Below, one piece after another: positions 7,442 to 15,427 of a stretch of DNA of 34,142 nt. Numbering within the stretch: position 1 is the first letter of the stretch; every line of letters begins with the position of its first letter. The stretch comes from Fimenecus sp045531435. Lineage in GTDB: Bacteria; Bacillota; Clostridia; Oscillospirales; Acutalibacteraceae. Made by a program: the position numbers and the translations under genes. The notes under the pieces were generated by a model. That model searched no databases, had not been told where the DNA came from, and worked only from the letters and a program-made list of their open reading frames with translations. The DNA is taken from positions 1 to 34,142 of the forward strand of contig JAZSDZ010000053.1 of NCBI GenBank assembly GCA_045531435.1, read 5' to 3'.

Positions 7442-9553
7442 ATGAAAATGAGAAGTGCATACAGTTTCAGAATGCGCGCAACAGCATTTGTCGTGGCTGT
7501 GTTGTTTATTATTTCATTGTTTATTGCCGACCTTTTCAGAATTCAGGTTATTGATGCAGATGAATATTCTGCACAAAATATTTATTATTCATCTGCCAAT
7601 ACACAGATTAGTGCAATCCGTGGTGAAATCCTTGATACTAACGGAAAAGCCCTTGTTTATAGTTCACAATCAAATACAGTTTATATTGATGGCTCGTATT
7701 TTCCTAAGACATCAAAAAAACAGGAGAGAAATAAAATTTTACTTTCTCTTTTAAGGTTGTTTAAGAAAAACGAAGTTGCATATAATTATGATGACTTTAT
7801 TGTGCTTGAAAATGGTGAGGTAAAATATACTGAAAATATTGCGACAGTAAGAAAGTTCCTTTTTGCAAAGGATTACCTTAATCTTAATATGTATGCTACT
7901 GCAAAAAATTGCCTTGATGCCTTGTGTGATTATTATGAATTAAATGATATGTCAACAGAAGACGCAATAATGCTTGCAACTGTTTATGTTGCTATGACAA
8001 GAGCAGATTTTTCAAAAAACAATCCATATACACTTGCTGAAAATGTTCCGACAGAATTGGTTTCACTTATAAAGGAGCAAAGCAGATTTTATGAAGGTAT
8101 TGAAGTCAGAATCGATACTAATCGTGAATATTATGACGGTGAAATTGCGCCTCATATTATAGGTTATTATGATTATATCAACGCGGAAGAATATTCTGCT
8201 AAGACAGAAAAATATAAAGAAGCACTTAATGATGAAAATCTTACCGAAGAAGAAAGAAACATATTAAAACTCCGTGCATACGGAATGACAGATAAATTAG
8301 GTAAGTTTGGTATTGAAAGTGCTTTTGAAGATGAACTCAGAGGTACAAACGGTATCCTCACAACCGTAACAAATGGCGACGGTTCAAAGACCACATCTGT
8401 TACAACTGCTCCCGTCAACGGAAATAATGTTATTCTAACAATTGATGGTGATTTTCAGAAGGAAGTTCAGAAAATTCTGTCATCAAAAATTAATCTGACA
8501 AAAGAGCAGGGTAAGGTTGATACAGCAGGTAGTATTGTTGTTATGGATGTGCACGATTTTTCAGTCCTTGCTTGTGCGTCATATCCTGCATACAACCTTG
8601 AAACATACAAGGAAAATATTGTTGCATTAAATAAAGATTCATCCGCACCTTTATGGAACAGAGCTTTGAGGAGTACTTATGCTCCCGGCTCAACAGCAAA
8701 GCCTTGTATTGGTCTTGCAGGACTTGAAGAAGGGCTTATGACACCTGAATCAACTATATATTGCGACCTTGAATATAACTATTTCCCTGATTTGCCACTT
8801 AACTGTATCGGTGTTGGTGACCACGGAAACACTTATATGGATTTGACACGAGCACTGACTTGCTCATGTAACACATATTTCTATGAGGTGGGCAGACAGC
8901 TTGGTATCTCAAAAATCAACGAGTATTTTACTATGTTTGGTTTAGGTCAGAAAACGGGTGTTGAGCTTACTGAAGCAAAAGGTCAGGCAGCAAGTAAGGA
9001 AAACAGAGAAGCGCAGGGCGGAATATGGTATCCCGGTAATACCGTTCAGGCTGCTATCGGTCAGTCTGATAACCTTTTTACACCTATTCAGCTGTGTTCT
9101 TATGCTGCTACTCTTGCAAACGGCGGAACAAGATATAAGGCTCATTTCGTCAAGAGCATAAAATCCTATGATTATTCAAAAACTATTTATGAGGCAGAGC
9201 CTGTTGTACTTAATAAGGTGGATGCGTCTCCGGAATCGTTTGCAGCAGTAAGAACAGGTATGATTTCGATGGCAAATTCTCTTGCGGCATTTAAAGGAAT
9301 TGACTTTAAGGTTGCAGCGAAGACAGGTACTGCTCAGGCAAAGAAAAAAGTTGATGGCAAATTGGTATCATATACCAATGGTTTTATGATTTCATATGCA
9401 CCTGCCGATAACCCACAGATTGCAGTTATTATCGCTATTGAAAATGTGGACTCAGGTGGTCTCGGCAACTATGTCAGAGAAGTATATGAAGCATATTTCA
9501 GCGGAAATTCAGATATTACTCCATCACAACAAAGTGGAATCATATTGAAATGA
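7442..9553 (+). CDS. mrdA: Penicillin-binding protein 2-type D,D-transpeptidase (class B)
   Basis: A protein of about 703 residues with one N-terminal membrane helix (about residues 12-32), a dimerisation/pedestal region beginning SSANTQISAIRGEILDTNGK, and a C-terminal transpeptidase domain. Active-site motifs are in order: S-T-A-K at residues 417-420 (nucleophile Ser417), S-C-N at 475-477 and K-T-G at 627-629. It crosslinks peptidoglycan for elongation, in line with its place directly after mreBCD. No PASTA repeats are seen. GTG 7439, ATG 7442 and ATG 7448 are all in frame. AAAGGA at 7431-7436 best fits 7442, and 7448 is the main alternative. FtsI/SpoVD-type enzymes are related, but the mre linkage argues for PBP2. 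Confidence 0.92.
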   Translation: MKMRSAYSFRMRATAFVVAVLFIISLFIADLFRIQVIDADEYSAQNIYYSSANTQISAIRGEILDTNGKALVYSSQSNTVYIDGSYFPKTSKKQERNKILLSLLRLFKKNEVAYNYDDFIVLENGEVKYTENIATVRKFLFAKDYLNLNMYATAKNCLDALCDYYELNDMSTEDAIMLATVYVAMTRADFSKNNPYTLAENVPTELVSLIKEQSRFYEGIEVRIDTNREYYDGEIAPHIIGYYDYINAEEYSAKTEKYKEALNDENLTEEERNILKLRAYGMTDKLGKFGIESAFEDELRGTNGILTTVTNGDGSKTTSVTTAPVNGNNVILTIDGDFQKEVQKILSSKINLTKEQGKVDTAGSIVVMDVHDFSVLACASYPAYNLETYKENIVALNKDSSAPLWNRALRSTYAPGSTAKPCIGLAGLEEGLMTPESTIYCDLEYNYFPDLPLNCIGVGDHGNTYMDLTRALTCSCNTYFYEVGRQLGISKINEYFTMFGLGQKTGVELTEAKGQAASKENREAQGGIWYPGNTVQAAIGQSDNLFTPIQLCSYAATLANGGTRYKAHFVKSIKSYDYSKTIYEAEPVVLNKVDASPESFAAVRTGMISMANSLAAFKGIDFKVAAKTGTAQAKKKVDGKLVSYTNGFMISYAPADNPQIAVIIAIENVDSGGLGNYVREVYEAYFSGNSDITPSQQSGIILK

Positions 9554-9564
9554 ACAAAAAACAC

Positions 9565-9593
9565 TTGATTTTTAGAAACTCTTGTGATATACT
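9565..9593 (+). promoter_or_regulatory. Promoter of rpsO (extended -10)
   Basis: TTGATT (9565-9570), a 17-base spacer and TATACT (9588-9593), with a TG element one base before the -10 box (9585-9586). It leaves a leader of roughly 105 nt before the S15 start, long enough for a regulatory structure. Confidence 0.72.
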
Positions 9594-9611
9594 ATCAAGG
9601 CTATCTCTGTG

Positions 9612-9702
9612 CACTCGGGTGATTGAGTAAACTCGTAGAGTGTTTTCACCTACTTTCATCTGGGGCATCTGAGTATAAATATTTTATTATAATGAGGTGA
9701 AA
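9612..9702 (+). promoter_or_regulatory. Candidate S15-responsive leader RNA with pseudoknot and Shine-Dalgarno pairing
   Basis: A hairpin pairs CACTC (9612-9616) with GAGTG (9638-9642). Its loop contains GGGTGA (9617-9622), which can pair with TCACCT (9646-9651) to form an H-type pseudoknot. The same downstream strand, TTTCACCT (9644-9651), is also perfectly complementary to the ribosome binding site region AGGTGAAA (9695-9702). The two pairings exclude each other, which would give an on/off switch. Ribosomal protein S15 is known to repress its own mRNA in several bacteria through differing leader folds; that it does so here is inference. Confidence 0.45.
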
Positions 9703-9707
9703 TGACA

Positions 9708-9971
9708 ATGACACAGGCAGAAAAGCAGGCTATTATGGCTGAATATGCTGCTCACGAAGGCGACACAGGTTCTCCTGAGGTTCAGATTGCTGTTCTTACA
9801 AAGAGAATTAACGATTTAACTGAGCACCTTAAGGTTAACAAAAAGGACCATCACTCACGTCGTGGTCTTCTTAAGATGGTTGGTCGTAGAAGAAATCTTC
9901 TCGCATACCTTCAGAAGAAGGATATCGAAAGATATCGTTCAATCGTTGCAAGACTTGGTCTTCGTAAGTAA
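9708..9971 (+). CDS. rpsO: 30S ribosomal protein S15
   Basis: The protein has 87-89 residues, as usual for S15, and carries the signature blocks HEGDTGSPEVQIAVLT, INDLTEHLKVNKKDHHSRRG, LLKMVGRRRNLLAYL and ERYRSIVARLGLRK. S15 binds the central domain of 16S rRNA early in 30S assembly. ATG 9702 and ATG 9708 are both possible. AGGTG at 9695-9699 is 8 bases from 9708 but only 2 from 9702, so I chose 9708. It is followed by pnp, the classic rpsO-pnp order, and its leader may be autoregulatory. Codon choice leans to CTT, CGT and GGT, as expected for a highly expressed gene. Confidence 0.97.
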   Translation: MTQAEKQAIMAEYAAHEGDTGSPEVQIAVLTKRINDLTEHLKVNKKDHHSRRGLLKMVGRRRNLLAYLQKKDIERYRSIVARLGLRK

Positions 9972-9983
9972 TCTAAACAAATT

Positions 9984-10013
9984 AAGGCAGATAAGTTTCA
10001 TCTTATCTGCCTT
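9984..10013 (+). terminator. Perfect hairpin after rpsO, possible partial terminator or mRNA 3' end protector
   Basis: A perfect 12-bp stem (AAGGCAGATAAG / CTTATCTGCCTT) with a 6-nt loop starts 12 bases after the stop codon. The following bases GAATTGCTTTT do not form a clean T run, so read-through into pnp is likely and the hairpin may act as a stability or processing element. Confidence 0.55.
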
Positions 10014-10040
10014 GAATTGCTTTTAAAGGCATTAGCATTT

Positions 10041-10123
10041 GAGGCAAAATCTTATGCTTTAGCGGTAAATAGAGTTTTCAAGTAATTGAAGATTGTATTT
10101 ATTGCTAAACAGATTTTTGCCTC
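10041..10123 (+). promoter_or_regulatory. Very long hairpin in the pnp leader, candidate RNase-processed autoregulatory element
   Basis: Three stacked helices close one hairpin of 83 nt: GAGGCAAAATCT (10041-10052) with AGATTTTTGCCTC (10111-10123, one bulged T); TTTAGCGGTAAATA (10058-10071) with TATTTATTGCTAAA (10096-10109, two G-U pairs); and TTTTCAA (10075-10081) with TTGAAGA (10086-10092) around a GTAA loop. In E. coli the pnp leader is a long duplex cut by RNase III, after which PNPase represses its own translation. A similar role here is inference from position and shape. Confidence 0.55.
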
Positions 10124-10164
10124 AGTACAACCAAAAATTCAAAAAGTAAAGGAAGGTAAAAATT

Positions 10165-12360
10165 ATGTTTTTCAAGAATTTTAAAGTATGGGAAACTGAA
10201 CTTGCAGGTAGAAAATTGACTCTTGAAACAGGTAAGATGGCCGGTCTTGCTAACGCAGCAATTCTTGCTCGTTATGGTGAAACAGAAGTTCTTTGTACAG
10301 TTACAGCTTCTGCAAAACCAAGAGAAGGCGTTGATTTCTTCCCTCTTTCAGTTGACTATGAAGAAAAAATGTACTCAGTAGGTCGTATTCCTGGTTCATT
10401 CCAGAGAAGAGAAGGCAGAGCAAGTGAAAAGGCTATCCTTACATCTCGTTGTATCGACAGACCAATCCGTCCTCTTTTCCCAAAAGATCTTAGAAATGAT
10501 TGTTCAGTAGTTGCTACTGTAATGTCAGTTGACCCTGATTGCTCACCTGAAATCACAGCTATGATTGGTGTTTCAGCAGCAATCGCTATTTCAGATATAC
10601 CTTGGGACGGTCCGATTTCAGGTGTAAACGTTGGTCTTGTTGATGGCAAAATCGTTATCAACCCAAATCTCGAAGAAAGAGAAAAGACAGACCTTGTTTT
10701 GACAGTTGCTTCTACTGCTGACCTTGTTGCTATGATTGAAGCAGGTGCAAACGAAATCGACGACGATACAATGTTTGACGCTATTATGGCAGGTCACGCT
10801 GAAAACCAGAAAATTGTTAAGTTCATTCAGGGCATTGTTGATGAAGTTGGTAAGCCAAAGTTCGCTTATGAATCATCAGACCCGGACCCTGAAATTATGG
10901 CAGAAATCGAAGCATTCTGTATTGAAGATGTTAAGAAGGCTCTTGATACAGACGATAAGCTTGTTCGTGACGAAGCACTCCTTCCAATTTACGAAGCAGT
11001 TCACGAAAAGTTTGACGAAAGATTCGAAGGCAACGAAGCAAAGCTTGACGAGATTATGTACCTTGTTCAGAAACACGTTGTTCGTGCTTGGCTTAAGGAT
11101 GAACACAAGCGTGTTGATGGTCGTGGTATTGACGAAATCCGTCCTCTCAACGCTGAAATTGATTTAATTACTCGTGCTCACGGTTCAGGTATGTTTACTC
11201 GTGGTCAGACTCAGGTGCTTTCAATTGCGACTCTCGGACCTATGGGTGATGCACAGCAGCTTGACGGTCTTGATGAGCAGACAGAAAAGAGATATATCCA
11301 CCACTACAACTTCCCATCATACTCGGTTGGTGAAACAAAGCCATCTCGTGGACCGGGTCGTCGTGAAATTGGTCACGGTGCACTTGCTGAAAAGGCTCTT
11401 GTTCCTGTTATCCCATCAGTTGATGAATTCCCTTATGCTATCCGTGTTGTATCAGAAGTTCTTTCTTCAAACGGTTCAACATCACAGGGCTCAATCTGTG
11501 GTTCAACTCTTGCTCTTATGGCAGCAGGTGTTCCAATCAAGGCTCCTGTAGCAGGTATCTCTTGTGGTCTTATTACAGCTGACAAAGGCGTTTATGGCGA
11601 CTTTATGACAATGGTTGATATTCAGGGTCTTGAAGACTTCTATGGCGACATGGACTTTAAGGTAGCAGGTACAAAGAAGGGTATCACAGCTATCCAGATG
11701 GATCTTAAAGTCCACGGTCTTACACCTGAAATCATTAGAGAAGCATTTGCAAAGACTCATAAGGCAAGAGAATATATCCTTGATGAAGTTATGCTTCCTT
11801 GTATCTCAGAACCAAGAACGGAACTTTCAAAGTATGCCCCAAAAATGCTTTCAACAAAGATTGACCCTGAAAAAATCGGTGATGTTATCGGTAAGCAGGG
11901 TAAAGTTATTCAGAAGATTCAGGCTGACTGCGAAGTTAAAATTGACATTGAAGAAGACGGACGTGTATTTATTTCAGGTATTGATATTGATAACGCAAAA
12001 CGCGCTCTTTCTATCGTTGAACTTATTGCAAAGGATCCCGAAATTGGTGCAATCTACAACGGTGTTGTAACTCGTCTTATGAGTTTTGGTGCATTCGTTG
12101 AAATCGCACCTGGTAAAGAAGGTCTTGTTCACATCAGCCGTCTTGATGTTAAGCGCACAGAAAAGGTTGAAGATGTTGTTAATGTTGGTGACACAGTGCT
12201 TGTAAAGGTACTTGAAATTGATGACCAAGGCAGACTTAACCTTTCTCGTCGTGATGCTCTCATTGAAGTTAAGGGACTTGTTCCTGAAAACGATATTGAT
12301 GAAGAACCAAAAAAGCGCGATAACAACCGTCGTTTCAACAAGAGAAGAAATAACGACTAA
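10165..12360 (+). CDS. pnp: Polyribonucleotide nucleotidyltransferase (PNPase)
   Basis: The 731-residue protein has the complete PNPase architecture: first RNase PH domain (LAGRKLTLETGKMAGLANAA, then RPIRPLFP), linker helices, second RNase PH domain (RGQTQVLSIATLG, FPSYSVGETKPSRGPGRREI), KH domain with a GKQG loop (IGDVIGKQGKVIQKI) and S1 domain (GAIYNGVVTRLMSFGAFVEI). The tail is short, basic and Asn/Arg-rich, as often seen in Clostridia. The enzyme degrades RNA 3' to 5' by phosphorolysis and can add tails. AAAGGAAGG at 10148-10156 precedes the ATG. The preceding long hairpin is a likely control site. Codon use is as biased as in rpsO, suggesting high expression. Confidence 0.97.
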   Translation: MFFKNFKVWETELAGRKLTLETGKMAGLANAAILARYGETEVLCTVTASAKPREGVDFFPLSVDYEEKMYSVGRIPGSFQRREGRASEKAILTSRCIDRPIRPLFPKDLRNDCSVVATVMSVDPDCSPEITAMIGVSAAIAISDIPWDGPISGVNVGLVDGKIVINPNLEEREKTDLVLTVASTADLVAMIEAGANEIDDDTMFDAIMAGHAENQKIVKFIQGIVDEVGKPKFAYESSDPDPEIMAEIEAFCIEDVKKALDTDDKLVRDEALLPIYEAVHEKFDERFEGNEAKLDEIMYLVQKHVVRAWLKDEHKRVDGRGIDEIRPLNAEIDLITRAHGSGMFTRGQTQVLSIATLGPMGDAQQLDGLDEQTEKRYIHHYNFPSYSVGETKPSRGPGRREIGHGALAEKALVPVIPSVDEFPYAIRVVSEVLSSNGSTSQGSICGSTLALMAAGVPIKAPVAGISCGLITADKGVYGDFMTMVDIQGLEDFYGDMDFKVAGTKKGITAIQMDLKVHGLTPEIIREAFAKTHKAREYILDEVMLPCISEPRTELSKYAPKMLSTKIDPEKIGDVIGKQGKVIQKIQADCEVKIDIEEDGRVFISGIDIDNAKRALSIVELIAKDPEIGAIYNGVVTRLMSFGAFVEIAPGKEGLVHISRLDVKRTEKVEDVVNVGDTVLVKVLEIDDQGRLNLSRRDALIEVKGLVPENDIDEEPKKRDNNRRFNKRRNND

Positions 12361-12374
12361 TATCAATTAATAAC

Positions 12375-12406
12375 TAAAGCCTCCACAAACGTGGAGGCTC
12401 TTTGTT
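12375..12406 (+). terminator. Intrinsic terminator after pnp
   Basis: A 9-bp stem (AGCCTCCAC / GTGGAGGCT) with an AAAC loop is followed by CTTTGTT. It lies between convergent genes, and its A-rich left side gives TTTAGTTATT on the other strand, so it could also stop transcription of the Cys-rich gene. Confidence 0.8.
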
Positions 12407-12433
12407 GTATGAATTGGAAATTATTAAATTATT

Positions 12434-13261
12434 TTAATCCCCACAGGCACAAGTTGGTCGAAAACTATCTTTCAGGCAACCTTCTTTTGGTGGGAAAAAC
12501 TCGTCAATAGGGAACTGGATTCGTCTGAATGCATCGCATGGATTTTCGTTGTCACAGGCACATTCTTTATTTGGAATACAGAAATCGTATGCAGGGATGA
12601 GCATCTGTACATCTCGCTCAAGTTGTACAATTGTGAAAATACCAAGAGTGACGGTGACTGCTTTTTTTGGCTCGTCGTCATAGCAGTCAAAATCTCCATC
12701 AAAGCAGCGACAGACACAGCGCGGAAGTCGTGATGGTTGACAACAGGTGTAACAACTGTGACATTCGTTTGCGTTTCGGAGCTTTGCATCAAGACAGATT
12801 GGGTCAACAGTCTGTACTTTTGCCTTCGGGTTGGTGCTGACCATATCAAGTTGCTCGTCAACATCATTGCAAGCAAATTCTGAAGAAAATACTTTTACAT
12901 TGCCTTCTGAGCCGTAAAGAATACACTTTTTAGAGAAGGACGCAAGGCCTTCAACGGTGCAAGGTGGGTTTGTGTGACCTGCGAAAACATCAAGAAAAAT
13001 TTTAAAATAATAGGTAATGTCAACGGAGTAGTAGCCTCTGTTAAAAGGGACTTTTTCAACCTCAATAAAGGCGTTAAGTACTTCTGCACCACGGCAACGG
13101 ACATTTGTTGCACGGTCAATAACACATTGTGCAGAGCCTGTAAAATAAACCTTTAAGTCTTCAAGGCAATCTTTGTCTGCACAGGAATCGTAAACTCTGT
13201 TTGTATCAATGCAAACAGCTTCTTTTATTTTATTGGGCATACAGTTTTTGTTTTCTGACAT
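12434..13261 (-). CDS. Cysteine-rich conserved clostridial protein of unknown function
   Basis: The 275-residue protein has about 25 cysteines, many in pairs or close clusters: CHSCYTCC, CVCRC, ECAC and a C-terminal CACGD. The opening KIKEAVCIDTNRVYDSCADK resembles a conserved hypothetical family of Clostridia that I recall but cannot tie to a function. There is no signal peptide and no membrane helix. The start at 13261 is set by GGGAGGA seven bases upstream and gives MSENKN; a longer frame to 13300 lacks a site. Cysteine clusters of this density suggest metal binding or disulfide crosslinking, for instance in a spore-coat-like structure, but that is speculation. It is transcribed alone, divergent from proB. 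Confidence 0.8.
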   Translation of the reverse strand: MSENKNCMPNKIKEAVCIDTNRVYDSCADKDCLEDLKVYFTGSAQCVIDRATNVRCRGAEVLNAFIEVEKVPFNRGYYSVDITYYFKIFLDVFAGHTNPPCTVEGLASFSKKCILYGSEGNVKVFSSEFACNDVDEQLDMVSTNPKAKVQTVDPICLDAKLRNANECHSCYTCCQPSRLPRCVCRCFDGDFDCYDDEPKKAVTVTLGIFTIVQLERDVQMLIPAYDFCIPNKECACDNENPCDAFRRIQFPIDEFFPPKEGCLKDSFRPTCACGD

Positions 13262-13334
13262 ATATATTCCTCCCATAAAAATATCGATTGACAGTACCAT
13301 TGTATGTGAAGAAGATAATTTTGTTACAAAACAG

Positions 13335-13363
13335 TTGTTAAACCTAAAAATATATGCTAAAAT
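13335..13363 (+). promoter_or_regulatory. Promoter of the proBA operon
   Basis: TTGTTA (13335-13340), a 17-base spacer and TAAAAT (13358-13363) preceded by TGC, an extended -10 element. The proB start codon is 31 bases further on. Confidence 0.65.
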
Positions 13364-13393
13364 ATTATGATTATAGTTTTACGAGGTAGGATT

Positions 13394-14179
13394 ATGGCAG
13401 TTTTAAAGGATGTTAAGAGAATTGTTGTTAAGGTTGGCACATCAACTCTTACATATAACACAGGAAAAACTAATATAAGAAGAATGCACAAGTTAGTCAG
13501 CGTACTTTCTGATGTTGTAAATTCTGGCATTGAGGTTGCTCTTGTTACAAGTGGTGCAATCGGTGTTGGTGTGGGTAAGTTAGGTCTTAAAGAAAAACCT
13601 GCAGATACAGCGGGTAAACAGGCGGCTGCCACTATCGGTCAATGCGAATTAATGTTTATGTATGATAAACTTTTCGGTGAATATGGTCATACAGTAGGAC
13701 AGTTGCTCATAACTAAAAGTGACGTTGAAAATGACGAGCGTCGCACAAATCTTATAAACACATTCAACAAGTTATTTGATTTTGGTGCAATTCCTATTAT
13801 AAATGAAAATGACAGTGTTGCAGTTGAGGAAATTGTTTATGGCGATAATGACTCACTTTCTGCAATTGTGGCAAAGCTTATAAATGCAGATGCTCTTATT
13901 ATTCTTTCAGATATTGATGGACTTTACGACTCAAATCCTAATGAAAACGAAGATGCAAAGCTTATTCCTCTCATAACTAAAATTGACGATGAATTATATA
14001 AAATCGCAGGTGGCAAGGGGTCAAGTCTTGGCACAGGCGGTATGGTGACAAAACTCCACGCTGCAGAGATTACAATGGAAGCAGGAATTGACACTATTGT
14101 TATGAATGGTGAAAATCCTACTGATATTTATAAGGCTCTTGACGGCAAACAAGTAGGTACATTCTTTAAAGGTAAGTGA
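13394..14179 (+). CDS. proB: Glutamate 5-kinase, short form without PUA domain
   Basis: The 261-residue amino-acid kinase-fold protein starts KRIVVKVGTSTLTYN and contains VALVTSGAIGVG, the glutamate-binding NENDSVAVEEI, IILSDIDGLY, and the nucleotide-binding GTGGMVTKLHAAEI. It phosphorylates glutamate to gamma-glutamyl phosphate, the first step of proline synthesis. The E. coli enzyme has about 367 residues because of a C-terminal PUA domain. Here the protein stops after the kinase domain, and proA begins 4 bases later, so the short form is genuine rather than broken. The ATG at 13394 has AGGTAGG just upstream; an upstream in-frame TTG adds residues not seen in the family. Confidence 0.95.
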   Translation: MAVLKDVKRIVVKVGTSTLTYNTGKTNIRRMHKLVSVLSDVVNSGIEVALVTSGAIGVGVGKLGLKEKPADTAGKQAAATIGQCELMFMYDKLFGEYGHTVGQLLITKSDVENDERRTNLINTFNKLFDFGAIPIINENDSVAVEEIVYGDNDSLSAIVAKLINADALIILSDIDGLYDSNPNENEDAKLIPLITKIDDELYKIAGGKGSSLGTGGMVTKLHAAEITMEAGIDTIVMNGENPTDIYKALDGKQVGTFFKGK

Positions 14180-14183
14180 TTAT

Positions 14184-15422
14184 ATGCTCACAGAAATCGG
14201 TAAAAGAGTAAAAAATGCATCAGCACCGTTGGCTGTTGCATCAACTGAAGATAAAAACAGAATACTTAGGGCGATAGCCAATGCCCTTCGTGAAAATTGC
14301 GAAGAAATTGTAAAGGCAAATGAAATTGACCTTCAGAATGGCAAAAATAACGGAATGTCAGAGGCACTTTTAGACCGTCTTATGCTCGATAGTGAGCGTG
14401 TTGAAGGTATGGCACAAGGTGTTGAAGGTGTAATTTCACTTCCTGACCCGGTTGGAAAAATCCTTTGGAAAACAGAAAGACCAAATGGTATGAAAATTCA
14501 GCGTGTCAGCTCACCACTTGGTGTTGTGGGAATTATTTACGAAGCACGACCAAATGTTACAAGTGACGCTGCTGCTCTTTGTGTAAAATCAGGTAACACA
14601 GCAATTCTTCGTGGTGGCAAAGAGGCATTTAATTCAAATTCTGCTATTATGGATGTTATGAGAAATGCTATAAAAAAAGAAGGATTTAATCCTGATATAG
14701 TTGAGCTTGTCCGTGATACTTCGAGAGAAAGCTCAACTGCACTTATGCGAATGAATGAATATGTTGATGTGCTTATTCCTCGTGGTAGTGCAAAACTTAT
14801 CAATGCGGTTGTGCAGAATTCAACAGTACCTGTAATTGAAACGGGTGCAGGAAATTGTCATGTATATATTGATGAATTTGCTGATATTGATAAGGCTGTT
14901 GAAATTGTAAACAATGCGAAAACAAGAAGAATTTCAGTCTGCAACGCTGCAGAAAGCCTTTTGATTCATAAAAATATTGCCGAATTTGCACTTATAGCAA
15001 TCAAAGCACAATTAGATGAAAAGAATGTTATTCTATATGGTGATGAAGTTGCTTGTGAAATCTGTCCTGATATAGAAAAGGCAACAGAAGATGATTGGGC
15101 GATGGAATATCTTGACTACAAAATGTCAGTTAAGATTGTTTCTTCAATTGATGAAGCAATTGAGCATATAAGAAAATATTCGACACATCATAGTGAAAGT
15201 ATTGTAACTGAAAATATTGGAAATGCTGAAAAATTCTTAAACGAGGTTGATTCAGCAGCCGTTTATCATAATGTCAGCACGGCTTTTACTGATGGTGGAG
15301 AATTTGGTTTTGGTGCTGAAATCGGAATTTCAACACAGAAATTACACGCAAGAGGACCATTGGGTCTTGAACAGTTAAACTCATTCAAATACAAAATTTA
15401 CGGTAATGGTCAGGTAAGGTGA
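14184..15422 (+). CDS. proA: Gamma-glutamyl phosphate reductase (glutamate-5-semialdehyde dehydrogenase)
   Basis: The 412-residue member of the aldehyde dehydrogenase superfamily uses NADPH to reduce gamma-glutamyl phosphate to glutamate semialdehyde, the second step of proline synthesis. Family blocks include ISLPDPVGKILW, VSSPLGVVGIIYEARPNVT, GNTAILRGGKEA, the GAGNCHVYID segment and the catalytic cysteine in RRISVCNAAESLL. The C-terminus has the usual GGEFGFGAEIGISTQKLHAR and GPLGLEQL. It starts 4 bases after proB, which indicates one operon. ProC, the last enzyme of the pathway, is not in the window. Length and motifs are complete. Confidence 0.96.
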   Translation: MLTEIGKRVKNASAPLAVASTEDKNRILRAIANALRENCEEIVKANEIDLQNGKNNGMSEALLDRLMLDSERVEGMAQGVEGVISLPDPVGKILWKTERPNGMKIQRVSSPLGVVGIIYEARPNVTSDAAALCVKSGNTAILRGGKEAFNSNSAIMDVMRNAIKKEGFNPDIVELVRDTSRESSTALMRMNEYVDVLIPRGSAKLINAVVQNSTVPVIETGAGNCHVYIDEFADIDKAVEIVNNAKTRRISVCNAAESLLIHKNIAEFALIAIKAQLDEKNVILYGDEVACEICPDIEKATEDDWAMEYLDYKMSVKIVSSIDEAIEHIRKYSTHHSESIVTENIGNAEKFLNEVDSAAVYHNVSTAFTDGGEFGFGAEIGISTQKLHARGPLGLEQLNSFKYKIYGNGQVR

Positions 15423-15427
15423 TATGA

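Noticed and set aside
11174..12366. Several 100-130-codon frames inside pnp on both strands
   Set aside because: They are shadows of the strongly biased pnp codon pattern; none has a start signal, and pnp is unambiguous across its full length.
12629..12900. Small zinc-finger-like protein on the plus strand opposite the Cys-rich gene
   Set aside because: Cys codons read on the opposite strand give Ala/Thr-rich frames; no start signal or coherent domain was found.
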